DNA of 64,000 nt from JBBRRP01 sp038251425 (GCA_038251425.1 JBBSBI010000008.1:1-64000), one strand, 5' to 3'; shown: positions 43,446-52,520, counted from the stretch's first letter. Notes: generated from the letters alone by a model not told the origin. Translations and numbers: made by a program.

Positions 43446-44849
43446 ATGAACGACACCAAACCAAACAATGCCCTTGTCTCTCGCCGCGGTTTCCTCGCCG
43501 GCACTGCAGTTGCCGCTGCGGGAGCAGCCGCTGCCCCCTACATCTGGGTGCCAAAGCGTGCTCACGCGCAGACGGCCTTTCGCGGGACGATCAAGCATGT
43601 CCTCTACATTCGGCTGTCGGGTGGCTTCCGTTTTCCAACGGCATTTAACGGGGAGGTATCGGAGCAGTTCAATCCATTCGGGTTGGCTGCGAACCGTGCG
43701 CCAGGTGCCCAATGGGGAATGAGCAAGTTACTCGAACCGGCGCCCTTTCTGGACGGCACGGCGGGCGAAGCGCGCGTTGCTCTGGGGATGAAGTCGGTGG
43801 GGCAAATAGCCGATCAGATATCGGTGCTGCCTTGTGTGGATCATGAGCCCACCGCGGGGAGCGCAGATGGCAATCACGGCACGGGCCTCGAACGCTACCT
43901 AACGGGCTATGTGGGAGGCAAAGTGGGTCTGTTCACGATGCTCATGTACGGCCTTCGGGCCCAGCAAGCCGAGGACCAAAAAGCAGGCAAGCTCGTCCTG
44001 CCGCCCTTCGTGCTTGGCAGTTCGGACATGGCGCGTGGGCTCGGGAAATATGCCGCGTTTCGACCACCCGTATTCAACGGCGGAGGGTTCGATGAGTTCG
44101 CCTTCAAGGCCGCGGATCTCCCTGATTGGGCCAATCGGATGATTGGCGCCTACGACACCCGCATGCGCGATCGGCAGCATCCGCTCGTGCGCGACAAGGT
44201 AGATGCGTACCTACAGACTCGCAAGGCGACCAAGCAATACAGCGAAATTTTGGGCAATGAGGTCCTCAAAGTGGGCGATCGTTCCAAGACGGTCGTTGAT
44301 GGGATTTCTAACTTAGAGCTCGATACGATGTTGGGCAATAGCGGTTCGGCGCGCAGCATTAGCCTGGCGTTGCGGCTGTTCCACTTCGGCAGCTCCGCGG
44401 TCTATCTCGATCAAGGCGGCTACGACATGCATTCGGGCGAGGAAGATGGCTTGCCTGGTCGCTTGCTCGAGGTGAATCAGCTCATCAGCGGGCTTGAAGC
44501 GGCACTGAAGAAAATGACGCACCCGTCGGGTGGCAGTTATTGGGATCACACCGCCGTCGTCTTCGGTAGTGAGTTTTCGCGCACCACGCGCGGCAATCGC
44601 TTCAACTCAGCACGCGGGAGCGATCACAGCGGAGATTACGCCACGCGCTGGATGAGCATGCCCATCATGGGTGGCCCGATCGTGAAGGGGAAGCAATTGG
44701 GCTCCACTGATCCGAGCACCTTAAAAGCGACCGGCAAGGTGTATTCCTATCGAAGCGTTTGGAAGACACTGCTGGAGGGCCTCGGGGCCGATCATTCGGA
44801 GTTCTTCACCGACGCGGCCGATGCGCCTTTTGCTGATATCTTCGTCTAA
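43446..44849 (+). CDS. DUF1501 family Tat-exported protein
   Basis: 467 aa from ATG 43446, which follows a TGAGG; the frame is open from 43434. The N-terminus has a twin-arginine signal (SRRGFLAGTAVAAAG, cleavage likely after AHA). DUF1501-like features include YIRLSGGFRFPT, NHGTGLERYLTG, VYLDQGGYDMHSGEEDG and VVFGSEFSRTTRGN. The family is a sulfatase/alkaline-phosphatase-like fold, and several Asp/His positions could bind metal, but no activity is known. It sits between its two probable partners in one operon. Confidence 0.87.
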   Translation: MNDTKPNNALVSRRGFLAGTAVAAAGAAAAPYIWVPKRAHAQTAFRGTIKHVLYIRLSGGFRFPTAFNGEVSEQFNPFGLAANRAPGAQWGMSKLLEPAPFLDGTAGEARVALGMKSVGQIADQISVLPCVDHEPTAGSADGNHGTGLERYLTGYVGGKVGLFTMLMYGLRAQQAEDQKAGKLVLPPFVLGSSDMARGLGKYAAFRPPVFNGGGFDEFAFKAADLPDWANRMIGAYDTRMRDRQHPLVRDKVDAYLQTRKATKQYSEILGNEVLKVGDRSKTVVDGISNLELDTMLGNSGSARSISLALRLFHFGSSAVYLDQGGYDMHSGEEDGLPGRLLEVNQLISGLEAALKKMTHPSGGSYWDHTAVVFGSEFSRTTRGNRFNSARGSDHSGDYATRWMSMPIMGGPIVKGKQLGSTDPSTLKATGKVYSYRSVWKTLLEGLGADHSEFFTDAADAPFADIFV

Positions 44850-44891
44850 TGCGGTTCTCCACGACCGCGCACTGATAACAGGATCCGAATC

Positions 44892-46235
44892 ATGGTGAAA
44901 GTAAATGTTTCTTGGCTTGCGGCCGCACTTCTGCTTGGGGCGTGTAGCAGCCCTGCTGATGATCCGAGCCTGAAGGGAAATATCTCCTTCCAAGCGGATC
45001 GCCCAGTGCCGGGCGAGAAGTCAGAACCGGCCGTGTACACGGGAATGAACCAAGCGGTGCTCACCGCGCAGGAGCGCCTCAATACGGGTCTTGATTTGCA
45101 ACAGAAGGTTATCCACCGCACGTGTGGTCCAACCGGTGGCGTCTGCCATAATAGCAAGGAATACCCAGACCTCCACACGCCAGGCAACTTCGTTGACGCG
45201 GTGAGTGCACCTTGCAATATCCAGTCGGGAACACCGGAAGCTGTCTTCGATGGTTGTGAGCCATCCGGAGATTCGCTCGTGCTCGGTGATAGCCAGGTGG
45301 AAGTTGGCTATATCGCCTATTATCCAGGGGAATTTGATCCTGAAAAGGAAGAGATCAATGAGAAATCGCCGGGGTTGCACATCGTGCTCGCGGATCCCCT
45401 GCGTGACTTCAAAAAGCGCTACACGGAAGCCCGGTTCAAACGGAAGTTTGCGCGGAACGGCGACGTAGAGAGCCTGTCGTTTGCCAGCTTCAAAACCGAT
45501 TGGTGGACGTTGAGCGACGGCAAGCACCTCTACGGTCGAGTTCGGGATTATCAGAATGATTCGGTGCAGCAGCTGCTCGCGGTTGGGATCAAGGAAGGCG
45601 ACACGAATCGGAACGGGATCTTTGGTGCGCGCATGGCGCCTATTCAGATGATGGTCCCCGGGAGTCCGGAGACGAGCTATTTGGTCGGCCGAATGCGAGG
45701 CGACATCTTGGGCGTCAAGGTACCAGGCACCCCGATGCCGCTGGCCAATCAGCCGCTCGACGTGCCGGAGATGCTGGCCCTGTATTGCTTCATCGTCGCG
45801 CTGAAGCCGGGCGTGCGCCCCGATCTTGCCTCACGCATCGACTACGCATCTTGTCCTTATTCTGCTGACCCAGACAAGCTCAGCAAGCTGCTTGGTACCG
45901 AGGGGGTAACGTGGGCAAGCCGTGTGCAAAGTGTGCTTGAGGTCAACTGTGGTGGTTGCCACTCCGGCGCCAATCCGCAGGGTGGCTTAGACTTGGCCGA
46001 TGGCGACGTGTATTCGAGGCTCTTGAAGCCTAGTCTTGAGAAGCCGCTCATGAATCTGATCGAGCCGGGCGATATCACCAAGAGCTACCTCTGGCTGAAG
46101 ATGGTGGCGGATCCGGGGATTATTGGTCTCGCCATGCCGTTAGATGCGATGGGCAAGCCCCGAACGCTCTCACCAGCTGAACTCGCTGACATCAAGATTT
46201 GGATTGAGAAGGGCGCCCTGGAATCGCTGAAATAG
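44892..46235 (+). CDS. Lipoprotein with CxxCH (cytochrome-c-like) motif
   Basis: A 447-aa exported protein: signal with lipobox LGAC (Cys18). The last third has a haem-attachment candidate CGGCH in VLEVNCGGCHSGANPQGGLDL, and the end (LSPAELADIKIWIEKGAL) is the usual closing helix of 'planctomycete cytochrome C' domains. A second Cys pair near the start (CGPTGGVCHNS) has a longer spacing and is not a regular haem site. It is the last gene of the three-gene set. Confidence 0.82.
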   Translation: MVKVNVSWLAAALLLGACSSPADDPSLKGNISFQADRPVPGEKSEPAVYTGMNQAVLTAQERLNTGLDLQQKVIHRTCGPTGGVCHNSKEYPDLHTPGNFVDAVSAPCNIQSGTPEAVFDGCEPSGDSLVLGDSQVEVGYIAYYPGEFDPEKEEINEKSPGLHIVLADPLRDFKKRYTEARFKRKFARNGDVESLSFASFKTDWWTLSDGKHLYGRVRDYQNDSVQQLLAVGIKEGDTNRNGIFGARMAPIQMMVPGSPETSYLVGRMRGDILGVKVPGTPMPLANQPLDVPEMLALYCFIVALKPGVRPDLASRIDYASCPYSADPDKLSKLLGTEGVTWASRVQSVLEVNCGGCHSGANPQGGLDLADGDVYSRLLKPSLEKPLMNLIEPGDITKSYLWLKMVADPGIIGLAMPLDAMGKPRTLSPAELADIKIWIEKGALESLK

Positions 46236-46678
46236 GCGCAGGTCGCGGTCGCTATCAAGCGCGGGACCCAGCTCGTTGGCCCGCGGGGTTGGTGCATTCT
46301 CTGTCATAGTATGTGTGCCAAGTGTGTCAGTGAGCCCGACGCATCCGTTGGCGTCAATCTCGCGGAAGCTAGAGAAAGCCCTAGTTATCAGCGCACGATT
46401 TGAGTCTGCCGTCACCAGTGTCCCAACTTGAGGCCTGGCACGCGTTCTGCACATTCGCCAAGAATGCGTGGAGCATCGAATCGAGATCGTCCAGAGCAAA
46501 CGGAGGCGTCACTGAATTGTGTCGCTGCGCAGCGCAACTCACGAATGGAGCAGGTGCCAACGTTTCCTCGATGGCCCGACCTCGAACAAAGTCACATGCG
46601 CCACACTGAACATCAAACGGTGACGGACCAAGGGTTTTCCCCTATTGGCCTGAGAGCCAAAATCAGCCAACAATCGGC
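46236..46678. other. Gene-free stretch before the ECF locus
   Basis: No gene is supported over these 443 bases. On the minus strand an 86-codon open frame (46381-46641) bears a CGAC motif and a plausible helix (LDDLDSMLHAFLAN), but it has no ATG and no ribosome binding site, so I do not call it. The + side presumably carries the promoter of the outer-membrane protein gene. Confidence 0.5.
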
Positions 46679-47665
46679 TTGTTGAGTTCAACTCGTTTTT
46701 TCTGGCTTGTTTTTGGGATTGGCGTAATCGCTGTGAACCTGTCAGGAACCTGCCGCGTGGCGAAGGCTCAAGTGTCAGCGTTAGCGGCCGCGTACACCGA
46801 TGGCTCAGCGGGATTCTCGCTTCAGCAGTTTCAGGCTAATTGCATGGCAAGAGGTGAGTTTGTTTCGAAAGTTACTTCGCGTTTGAAGGCGCCGTTGATG
46901 CGTGCCCCCGCTCCACAGTTTTATGTCAGTATTCTCGGTCCGACGTTGGAGGGGCGCATGGTGGGCGTTGTGGATATTCTCCTAGGGGATGGCCAGATTG
47001 TTAGGCGAAACGTCAATGGCGCAAGCTGCACTTCCGTGAGCGATGCTCTCGCGATTGTCGTGGCGTTCACGTTAGAAGCGGGCGACACCCAAGACGCTTC
47101 AGTGGTCCCCCTCGTGCTCATCCGTTCGTCTCCCGAGGAGTCTCCGCCAGCATGGTCAGTCGGTGGAGGCGGGTTGGGGATGGCGACGAACGTGCTCGGT
47201 ACGGGCTCCGCAGTTTTGGGCGTCGGGGGCCAGGTTCAGCTTCGGCTAGGGAGCGAACTCGCCGATCCCGTGGTCGGAATTGGGCTCTACAGGCTCGACA
47301 ACGTTCTGGTTCGCTCCGACGTTAGGGATCTCCACTTGAGCCTAACGTTCGCTCGTCTGACCATTTTGCCGATACCGCTCCCGCTCAGCGAGAGCTTTGA
47401 GCTTCGGCCAGGGCTGATTTCCGAATTTGGAGCTATTTCAGCTTTGGAAGCTCCCTTGCCCCGTGATTGGTGGGCTGGCGGCTTAGAACTCTCGCTGGGC
47501 TACGTATCGCACTGGCTGACAGTCGATACCTCGGTAGGCGCTATTTTACCGATGGAAACGCAGACCTTCAGCCTGCGGCAGCAAGATCAGGCGAGTAAGC
47601 CGATACACACCATTAGACGCCTCGGTGTTTTCGCCCAATTAGGAGCTGTTTTGTGGATTCTGTGA
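46679..47665 (+). CDS. ECF-associated outer-membrane-like protein
   Basis: A 328-aa exported protein with a TTG start (no better start nearby) and a Sec signal (FFWLVFGIGVIAVNL, cleavage around AKA). The middle has GDGQIVRRNVNGASCTSVSDALAIVVAF, a segment that I recall in proteins encoded next to ECF sigma factors in Polyangia. The second half has beta-barrel-like strands (VGGQVQLRLGS, LHLSLTFARLTILP, LGAVLWIL). Its 3' end overlaps the sigma gene by 13 bases. It may be a sensor or the product of the regulon. Confidence 0.7.
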   Translation: MLSSTRFFWLVFGIGVIAVNLSGTCRVAKAQVSALAAAYTDGSAGFSLQQFQANCMARGEFVSKVTSRLKAPLMRAPAPQFYVSILGPTLEGRMVGVVDILLGDGQIVRRNVNGASCTSVSDALAIVVAFTLEAGDTQDASVVPLVLIRSSPEESPPAWSVGGGGLGMATNVLGTGSAVLGVGGQVQLRLGSELADPVVGIGLYRLDNVLVRSDVRDLHLSLTFARLTILPIPLPLSESFELRPGLISEFGAISALEAPLPRDWWAGGLELSLGYVSHWLTVDTSVGAILPMETQTFSLRQQDQASKPIHTIRRLGVFAQLGAVLWIL

Positions 47666-48267
47666 TCCAAGGAGTGATCGTGAGACATAACCCGTCTGAG
47701 ATGAGTCCCCAAGCTGAGCGTGTTGAGCCTTTCGCCGAGTGCGACGGGGTCCGCCTTCAGTCGCTGCTGGTTGCGCATTTTCAGTTGGTGTGGCGCATGC
47801 TGCGCAGGCTTGGCGTCGATGTCAGCTCGGTGGATGACGAAGCTCAACAGGTGTTTGTTATCGCCGCAGAAAAGCTACACCTGATCGAAGAGGGCAAAGA
47901 GCGCTCCTTCTTGCTGGGCACTGTGTATCGAGTCGCAGCGAACGCGCGGCGCTTTCAAGTGCGAGGCCGCGAGCATTCCGATTCGGATGCTGTCGATATT
48001 GCGAAGGACCCAACCCCGCATTTGGATGAGCTGCTCGGTCAAAAACGCCGACGAGAGCTGCTGGATGAGATTTTGGATCAATTGCCCTTTGAGCAACGCA
48101 CCGTGCTCATTTTGGGTGAGCTTGAGGGCATGAGTCGCTCTGAAATCGCGGCGTCGCTTGAGCTCTGCGAGGGGACGGTTGCTTCAAGGCAACGCCTCGC
48201 CAAGCAACACTTTTTTAGGCTAGCTGCGCGGTATCACGCGCAGTTGGCGCAAGGAGCAGGAAAATGA
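47653..48267 (+). CDS. ECF-type RNA polymerase sigma factor
   Basis: A 204-aa sigma-70 ECF factor. Region 2 has VAHFQLVWRMLRRLGV and DDEAQQVFVIA; region 4 has LPFEQRTVLILGELEGMSRSEIAASLELCEGTVASR with its helix-turn-helix. There is a ~30-residue linker between them. It overlaps the preceding gene by 13 bases and the next by 4 (ATGA), a tight operon. The next gene is the likely anti-sigma. It may activate its own operon and possibly other surface-protein genes here. Confidence 0.92.
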   Translation: MDSVIQGVIVRHNPSEMSPQAERVEPFAECDGVRLQSLLVAHFQLVWRMLRRLGVDVSSVDDEAQQVFVIAAEKLHLIEEGKERSFLLGTVYRVAANARRFQVRGREHSDSDAVDIAKDPTPHLDELLGQKRRRELLDEILDQLPFEQRTVLILGELEGMSRSEIAASLELCEGTVASRQRLAKQHFFRLAARYHAQLAQGAGK

Positions 48268-49217
48268 CTAACTGGGATGAGCAGGTTGCTCCCGATATCG
48301 AACGGTTTGCGGAGGCGCTGCTCGATTCCGCAACGGCCGATGCACCGAGCGACGCCGCGTTTCGACGAACGGCGGTTACGCTTGGGTTGACGTCGCTGCT
48401 TGGCGGTGGCGTGTTGTTGGCGTCTGGCGCAGCTCGTGCGGCATCGGGGATGTTCGCAAAGCTGGGCACGAGTGCGGCGGGAGCCGCAACCGCGCAAGCC
48501 GGAAATCCCGCTGCAGGGTCCGGTTTGGTATTGGTGAAGTGGGCAGGTGCGGGGCTGCTTGCCGGTATGACAACTGTTGGGGTCACGCAGGCTGTTTTTC
48601 CGAAACCAGCTGAACCCCCATCCTACTCCGCAAGCGCAACGCTTCCAGTGTCGAAGGTAGCCCCGTCACTGGGGGCTGGGCGGTCGCAACGCAATCGAGT
48701 TGTTCCCCACGTGGAGGTGGAGCCAGCGATCCCGGAAGTGGTCGCGGCGGTGCCTGTTGAAGCAGAAAAAATGGGGCGGGCCGCGGCGGCAGTTGGCGTC
48801 GGTCGAGTGCGCTCACAAGCTAACTCTGTAACGGCGGGAAGCAAACACGTTGCGGAGGTCGTTGGAGCGTCACTGGCGAGCGTTGATCGTGTTCATCAGC
48901 GCCCAGTCGGTGAGCTAAGTGCGAAAGTAAGTTGGCGTGGCGCTCCAGATGTTGCAGCTGTGGCCGCTCCGTCGGATGCAAGGCCAGTGGCTCGGGCCTC
49001 GTTTGCCGCATCCACCGCATCGGCCGTTCCCGTTGCGAGAGGCGATCAATTGCCCGAAGAGGTTCGTCTGGTGGACGCGTTGCGTTCCGCGATTGCTCGC
49101 CATGATGAGGCGTCCCTGAAGGAGCTGTTGGCCCGATACGATAGGGAGCACCCGGCGGGGGAGCTTCGGGCAGAGGTTGCAGCGATCCGTGCGCGCGCGG
49201 TTGCTCACTCGCGTTAG
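48264..49217 (+). CDS. Putative anti-sigma-like membrane protein
   Basis: A 317-aa protein that starts inside the sigma gene's stop (ATGA overlap). A short soluble N-terminus is followed by two hydrophobic stretches (VTLGLTSLLGGGVLLASGA and VKWAGAGLLAGMTTVGVTQA), then a long low-complexity Ala/Val/Arg region and a helical C-terminal part (VRLVDALRSAIARHDEASLK, LLARYDREHPAGELRAEV) of the kind found after the membrane segment in ECF-partner proteins. No classic ZAS zinc motif is visible. Its position makes an anti-sigma role likely but not proven. Confidence 0.7.
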   Translation: MTNWDEQVAPDIERFAEALLDSATADAPSDAAFRRTAVTLGLTSLLGGGVLLASGAARAASGMFAKLGTSAAGAATAQAGNPAAGSGLVLVKWAGAGLLAGMTTVGVTQAVFPKPAEPPSYSASATLPVSKVAPSLGAGRSQRNRVVPHVEVEPAIPEVVAAVPVEAEKMGRAAAAVGVGRVRSQANSVTAGSKHVAEVVGASLASVDRVHQRPVGELSAKVSWRGAPDVAAVAAPSDARPVARASFAASTASAVPVARGDQLPEEVRLVDALRSAIARHDEASLKELLARYDREHPAGELRAEVAAIRARAVAHSR

Positions 49218-49227
49218 AGCGACACAA

Positions 49228-50610
49228 ATGCCGAAGTTTGGCGCAGATTTGGTGCTCTTAGCACTTTCTATGATCATCGCTGGTTGCGGGACGGCGGACC
49301 ATTATGTGGTTGATTCGTCGTCTCGTTCGTCAGGTGCGGCAGAGGGCGGCGGAGTCGGAAGTGGTGGCGCCAAGTCGGTGCCCACGTCGAGCGGCGGAAG
49401 CGCTGGGGCTGGGCTCGTGGGCTCCCCCAAGCCGAGTGAGAGTTTGCCAGGGTTATGCGACGCGAGCGCCGGTGAGAGCCCATATCCCTTGCTTCCAATT
49501 GACGCCACCGAGGCCGCGACGCGCCTTTCAAAGTTGTTCTGGAACATCGCCCCTCCAGATTACCTGGTGGCGGATGCGAAGACTCGAAACTTGAAGACGC
49601 TGAGCGATCTTGCCTGCTTCGCCCAGAGTATGCTGAATGATCCACGGGCGGCGGCGGGCGTCTCCAAGTTTTTCTTGGATTGGTTGGATAGTGGCGTTGT
49701 GCCAGATATCGCCCGTGATCCGAAGCTTTTTCCGGAATTCACAGCCGAGACGGTCGCGAACGCCCGTGCCTCCACGCAGGCGTTTCTCGGTCACGTCTTC
49801 TTTCCGAATCCCAATGTTGTCCCTCAGCCAGCGACGCTCTCCACACTGCTCACGGCGACGTTCGGCTACGTGAATCAGCCTCTGAGTAAGATCCTCGGTG
49901 TGCCCTCAACGGCGACCGCGCTTGAGTTTGTCGACGTATTGCCGAATCGGCGCATCGGTCTGCTTTCTCAGGCATATTTCCCGATGGTTGAGGCCAACGT
50001 CACGTCAAGTTCTCCGACGCGGCGGGGGAGCCACCTTATCGAAACTTTTCTCTGCAATACGTTGCCCGGGCCGCCGCTTGGCGTCGTCACCACCCCACCC
50101 ACCTCAGCTGCGTCGCTTACCACGCGGGCCCGTTACGAAAGCGAGCACGCAGTGGATCCGGCCTGTAGAAGCTGCCATCAGCTCATGGATCAGCCCGGAT
50201 TTGCGTTCGAGCATTTTGACGCGGATGGGAGCTACCGCATGTTGGATGCGAATCAGCCGGTGGACTCGATGGTCACCCTGCCGCGCTATGGCTTTCGGGA
50301 TTGGGGTTTTGGCCCCGTTTCAGTTTCCGATCACGCTTCTTTATCAGAACTATTGGCTAAGAGTGAAGCCGTGCGCGCTTGCCTCTCCGCCCGCTGGATC
50401 GCCCACGCAGAGGCGGTGATCTGGGACAAAGCGGCTCCGAGCCCACTGACGGACGTTAAGGCCGAAACAATTTCCTATGTGCTGCGTCGCGGAAAGTACT
50501 CCGCAGGCCCGAGCAACGATGCCGACCCCAATTACTTCGATCTCAAGCAGATGATGCTGGCGGTGGTTGAGCAGCCTGTTACTTACGCCGCACTCCCGTC
50601 ACTCAGGTGA
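49228..50610 (+). CDS. Short DUF1592/DUF1588 lipoprotein with CxxCH
   Basis: 460 aa from Met 49228 (the frame is open from 49177), 10 bases after the anti-sigma-like gene. The lipobox is IAGC (Cys20) with a Gly/Ser-rich tether. It keeps the DUF1592 segment (SMLNDPRAAAGVSKFFLDWL) and the DUF1588 part with haem candidate CRSCH (DPACRSCHQLMDQPGFAFEHFD), but lacks the DUF1587/DUF1595 parts seen at 27831. Being packed with the ECF genes suggests that the sigma factor controls it. Confidence 0.83.
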   Translation: MPKFGADLVLLALSMIIAGCGTADHYVVDSSSRSSGAAEGGGVGSGGAKSVPTSSGGSAGAGLVGSPKPSESLPGLCDASAGESPYPLLPIDATEAATRLSKLFWNIAPPDYLVADAKTRNLKTLSDLACFAQSMLNDPRAAAGVSKFFLDWLDSGVVPDIARDPKLFPEFTAETVANARASTQAFLGHVFFPNPNVVPQPATLSTLLTATFGYVNQPLSKILGVPSTATALEFVDVLPNRRIGLLSQAYFPMVEANVTSSSPTRRGSHLIETFLCNTLPGPPLGVVTTPPTSAASLTTRARYESEHAVDPACRSCHQLMDQPGFAFEHFDADGSYRMLDANQPVDSMVTLPRYGFRDWGFGPVSVSDHASLSELLAKSEAVRACLSARWIAHAEAVIWDKAAPSPLTDVKAETISYVLRRGKYSAGPSNDADPNYFDLKQMMLAVVEQPVTYAALPSLR

Positions 50611-50771
50611 CACGCGACGGCAACGTCGGAAATATATGCATCGGTTGTGATCAGATTCGTTTCGCCCGGACATAGTCTCAATAGAGCAAGCATGCAGCGG
50701 CAGGGTGAAGATGGGCTTTCCCACGCGCTCGCAGGTTAGCTTGGTCGTCGGGTCTGAATTCGGGAGGCAAC

Positions 50772-51077
50772 ATGTCAATCAATATCGAACGCGTCTCAGG
50801 GCAATGGAATCTCACTCAGACGGAATGTGAAGTGGTGCGAATGCTGGTAGCAGGGTCACCCAATAGCGCGATTGCGCGGGCGTTGAGCCGCTCAGTCAAG
50901 ACGGTCGAGGCGCATATCACCAAGATCCTGAAGAAGGCGGAATCTCAGAATCGGGTTGAGTTGATTGTGAAAGCGATGGCGTTCTCGGGGCACGCTTCGG
51001 GCACGCTCGATCTTCGTGGTGTGGTATTCCCAGACACGCAAGAGCTCGAACAGCCGCGCTTGATGCAGATGGCTTGA
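50772..51077 (+). CDS. LuxR-type HTH regulator, DNA-binding domain only
   Basis: A 101-aa protein with a good GGGAGG before the ATG. The LuxR/GerE domain spans about residues 12-75: LTQTECEVVRMLVAGSPNSAI, then RALSRSVKTVEAHITKILKK, the typical recognition helix. There is no receiver or sensing domain, so it belongs to the short stand-alone class, perhaps constitutively active or controlled by partner binding. It lies between the ECF operon and the CxxCH lipoprotein gene. Confidence 0.85.
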   Translation: MSINIERVSGQWNLTQTECEVVRMLVAGSPNSAIARALSRSVKTVEAHITKILKKAESQNRVELIVKAMAFSGHASGTLDLRGVVFPDTQELEQPRLMQMA

Positions 51078-51498
51078 AGTTGTGAACCGTTGGCCGCTTT
51101 TGCGGTTACAGGTTTCTGTGGGGCTACGAAACAGGGAATCCGTTTCGTAGGTGGGGGATGGTTAGGGGGAACGCGAAAACGGCGCGTTGTTAGAGAGTCT
51201 GAACAGTGCGTCTCTGTGAATTGGGCAGTGCCTAGTACCTCAGCGTACCAGTGGTAGAATCTGATCGAATGAAACAGTGTTTCGACCAGCACGTTGTACG
51301 TTTCCGTCTCAGAGAAATGTTTAAGTTGCGGCTCACTGCCAGGAGAAAAAAAGGCGTTCTGCTTGTAATTGAATCTGCTGTCGAAGGAGTCGTTCTGCTT
51401 GCGCGCCAAAACTGGAGAGCGTAAGAAATGTGCGCCTGGGATCAGAGAATCATTCTGACTCCATCACCGCGCTCAACAGAAAAAGGCGACTCCCCGAT
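51078..51498. other. Gene-free stretch with a strong hairpin
   Basis: This 421-base stretch holds a perfect 9-bp inverted repeat (CTACGAAAC, 51124-51132; GTTTCGTAG, 51142-51150; loop of 9), starting 46 bases after the LuxR-type stop. It has no T-run, so it is either a factor-assisted terminator or a protein-binding site. The remainder (51160-51498) is AT-richer than average and probably holds the promoter of the CxxCH lipoprotein gene. No ORF is convincing. Confidence 0.5.
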
Positions 51499-52167
51499 AT
51501 GAAGCTTCTGCACATTTCCGCTTTGGGTCTTACTGCTATGACGCTCGCGGCAGCCTATGGCTGCTCCAGCGCCGAAACGGAACGTCTTCCGGTCTACGTC
51601 GATGCGGCTGGTGGTAGCAAGGCTAGCGGCGGCGGTGCCTCTCTTGGAATGGGAGGCAGCAAAGCAAGTGGCGCGGGTGGCGCCTCAGTTGGAAGCGGAG
51701 GCAAGAGCGGTATGGGTGGCGCCTCAGTTGGTAGCGGCGGAGCCAACAGCGGCAGCGGTGGCAAAGGGAGCGGCGGAGCGAGTAGCGGGAGCGGCGGAGC
51801 GAATAGCGCAAGCGGCGGCGCGAACAACGGCACCGGCGGCGCGAACAATGCTCCCTGCACACCTACCGCGGCAGGGGTTGCTGCCATGTTGAAGACGCAC
51901 AAGTGCAGCGAATGTCACACTGACTTTACGACGGAAGCTGGACTCACCATGCAAATCGACTTGGCTGATGAGGACGGTAAACGCGATATGTGCGGATCTC
52001 ATACCATTGTCGCCGCCGGCGACCCGTCCATGAGCACTTTGTATCTTAAGCTAGCAGGTATGGATGTGCCGAACTGTGGTGCCCAAATGCCCAAGGGTAT
52101 GACCGCGTTGAGCACATCTGAGCTCCAATGTGTTTCAGACTGGATCACTAGCGCCATGGCACCGTAA
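51499..52167 (+). CDS. Gly/Ser-rich lipoprotein with CxxCH
   Basis: 222 aa from Met 51499 (open from 51430). The lipobox is AYGC (Cys22). A long Gly/Ala/Ser-rich tether (about 35-125, many GGAxxGSGG units) is typical of Polyangia surface lipoproteins. The final ~90 residues have a haem candidate CSECH (KCSECHTDFTTEAGL) and an MPKGMTALSTSELQCV segment, as in small c-type cytochrome domains, where the Met could be the axial ligand. A possible electron carrier on the surface. Confidence 0.78.
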   Translation: MKLLHISALGLTAMTLAAAYGCSSAETERLPVYVDAAGGSKASGGGASLGMGGSKASGAGGASVGSGGKSGMGGASVGSGGANSGSGGKGSGGASSGSGGANSASGGANNGTGGANNAPCTPTAAGVAAMLKTHKCSECHTDFTTEAGLTMQIDLADEDGKRDMCGSHTIVAAGDPSMSTLYLKLAGMDVPNCGAQMPKGMTALSTSELQCVSDWITSAMAP

Positions 52168-52319
52168 AGACAGCATTGCTGCTTCGGGAAGGCCGCTGTG
52201 TCACATTGCTGCACGGCCTGTGGTCTCGACGCTCGGGATCAATAGTCCTGCGAGATTGAAGAGCCAGTGCCCAGCGCAACGGGAGCTAAAGCCTTCCCTG
52301 CATCCAGAGCGCGTCGTCG

Positions 52320-52520
52320 TTATGCAGCGTCCGCGCTCACTGCGCTCCTCAGCGTGGGTGCTGCGGCCTGCTCGACGTAGTCGCGGATCTGGAGCTCGCC
52401 GTTCATTGGTAATGCTTGAAGCTTGATGTTGATGGATCCGTCGCCGTTGACGAAGCCCACTCCGACTTTGTTCCAAGAGTGGCGTTGGTGGCGGTCGGTG
52501 ATGGCGTAAACGAGCTTCAT
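52320..52520 (-). CDS. Small hypothetical protein
   Basis: 66 aa from ATG 52520; a GTG at 52535 is also possible. The sequence MKLVYAITDRHQRHSWNKVG and then GDGSINIKLQALPMNGELQIRDY looks like a real small beta-rich domain. Short proteins of this style recur in deltaproteobacterial genomes, as far as I recall, but I cannot name a family. It could be a nucleic-acid- or protein-binding domain. Confidence 0.55.
   Translation of the reverse strand: MKLVYAITDRHQRHSWNKVGVGFVNGDGSINIKLQALPMNGELQIRDYVEQAAAPTLRSAVSADAA

Noticed and set aside
45021..45527. 168-codon open frame antisense to the CxxCH lipoprotein
   Set aside because: It is a shadow of a gene with a clear lipobox and haem motif.
51600..51860. 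Gly-rich stretches (also 56220-56690) as DNA repeats or CRISPR
   Set aside because: The similarity is from low-complexity Gly/Ser coding in lipoprotein tethers, with irregular units.
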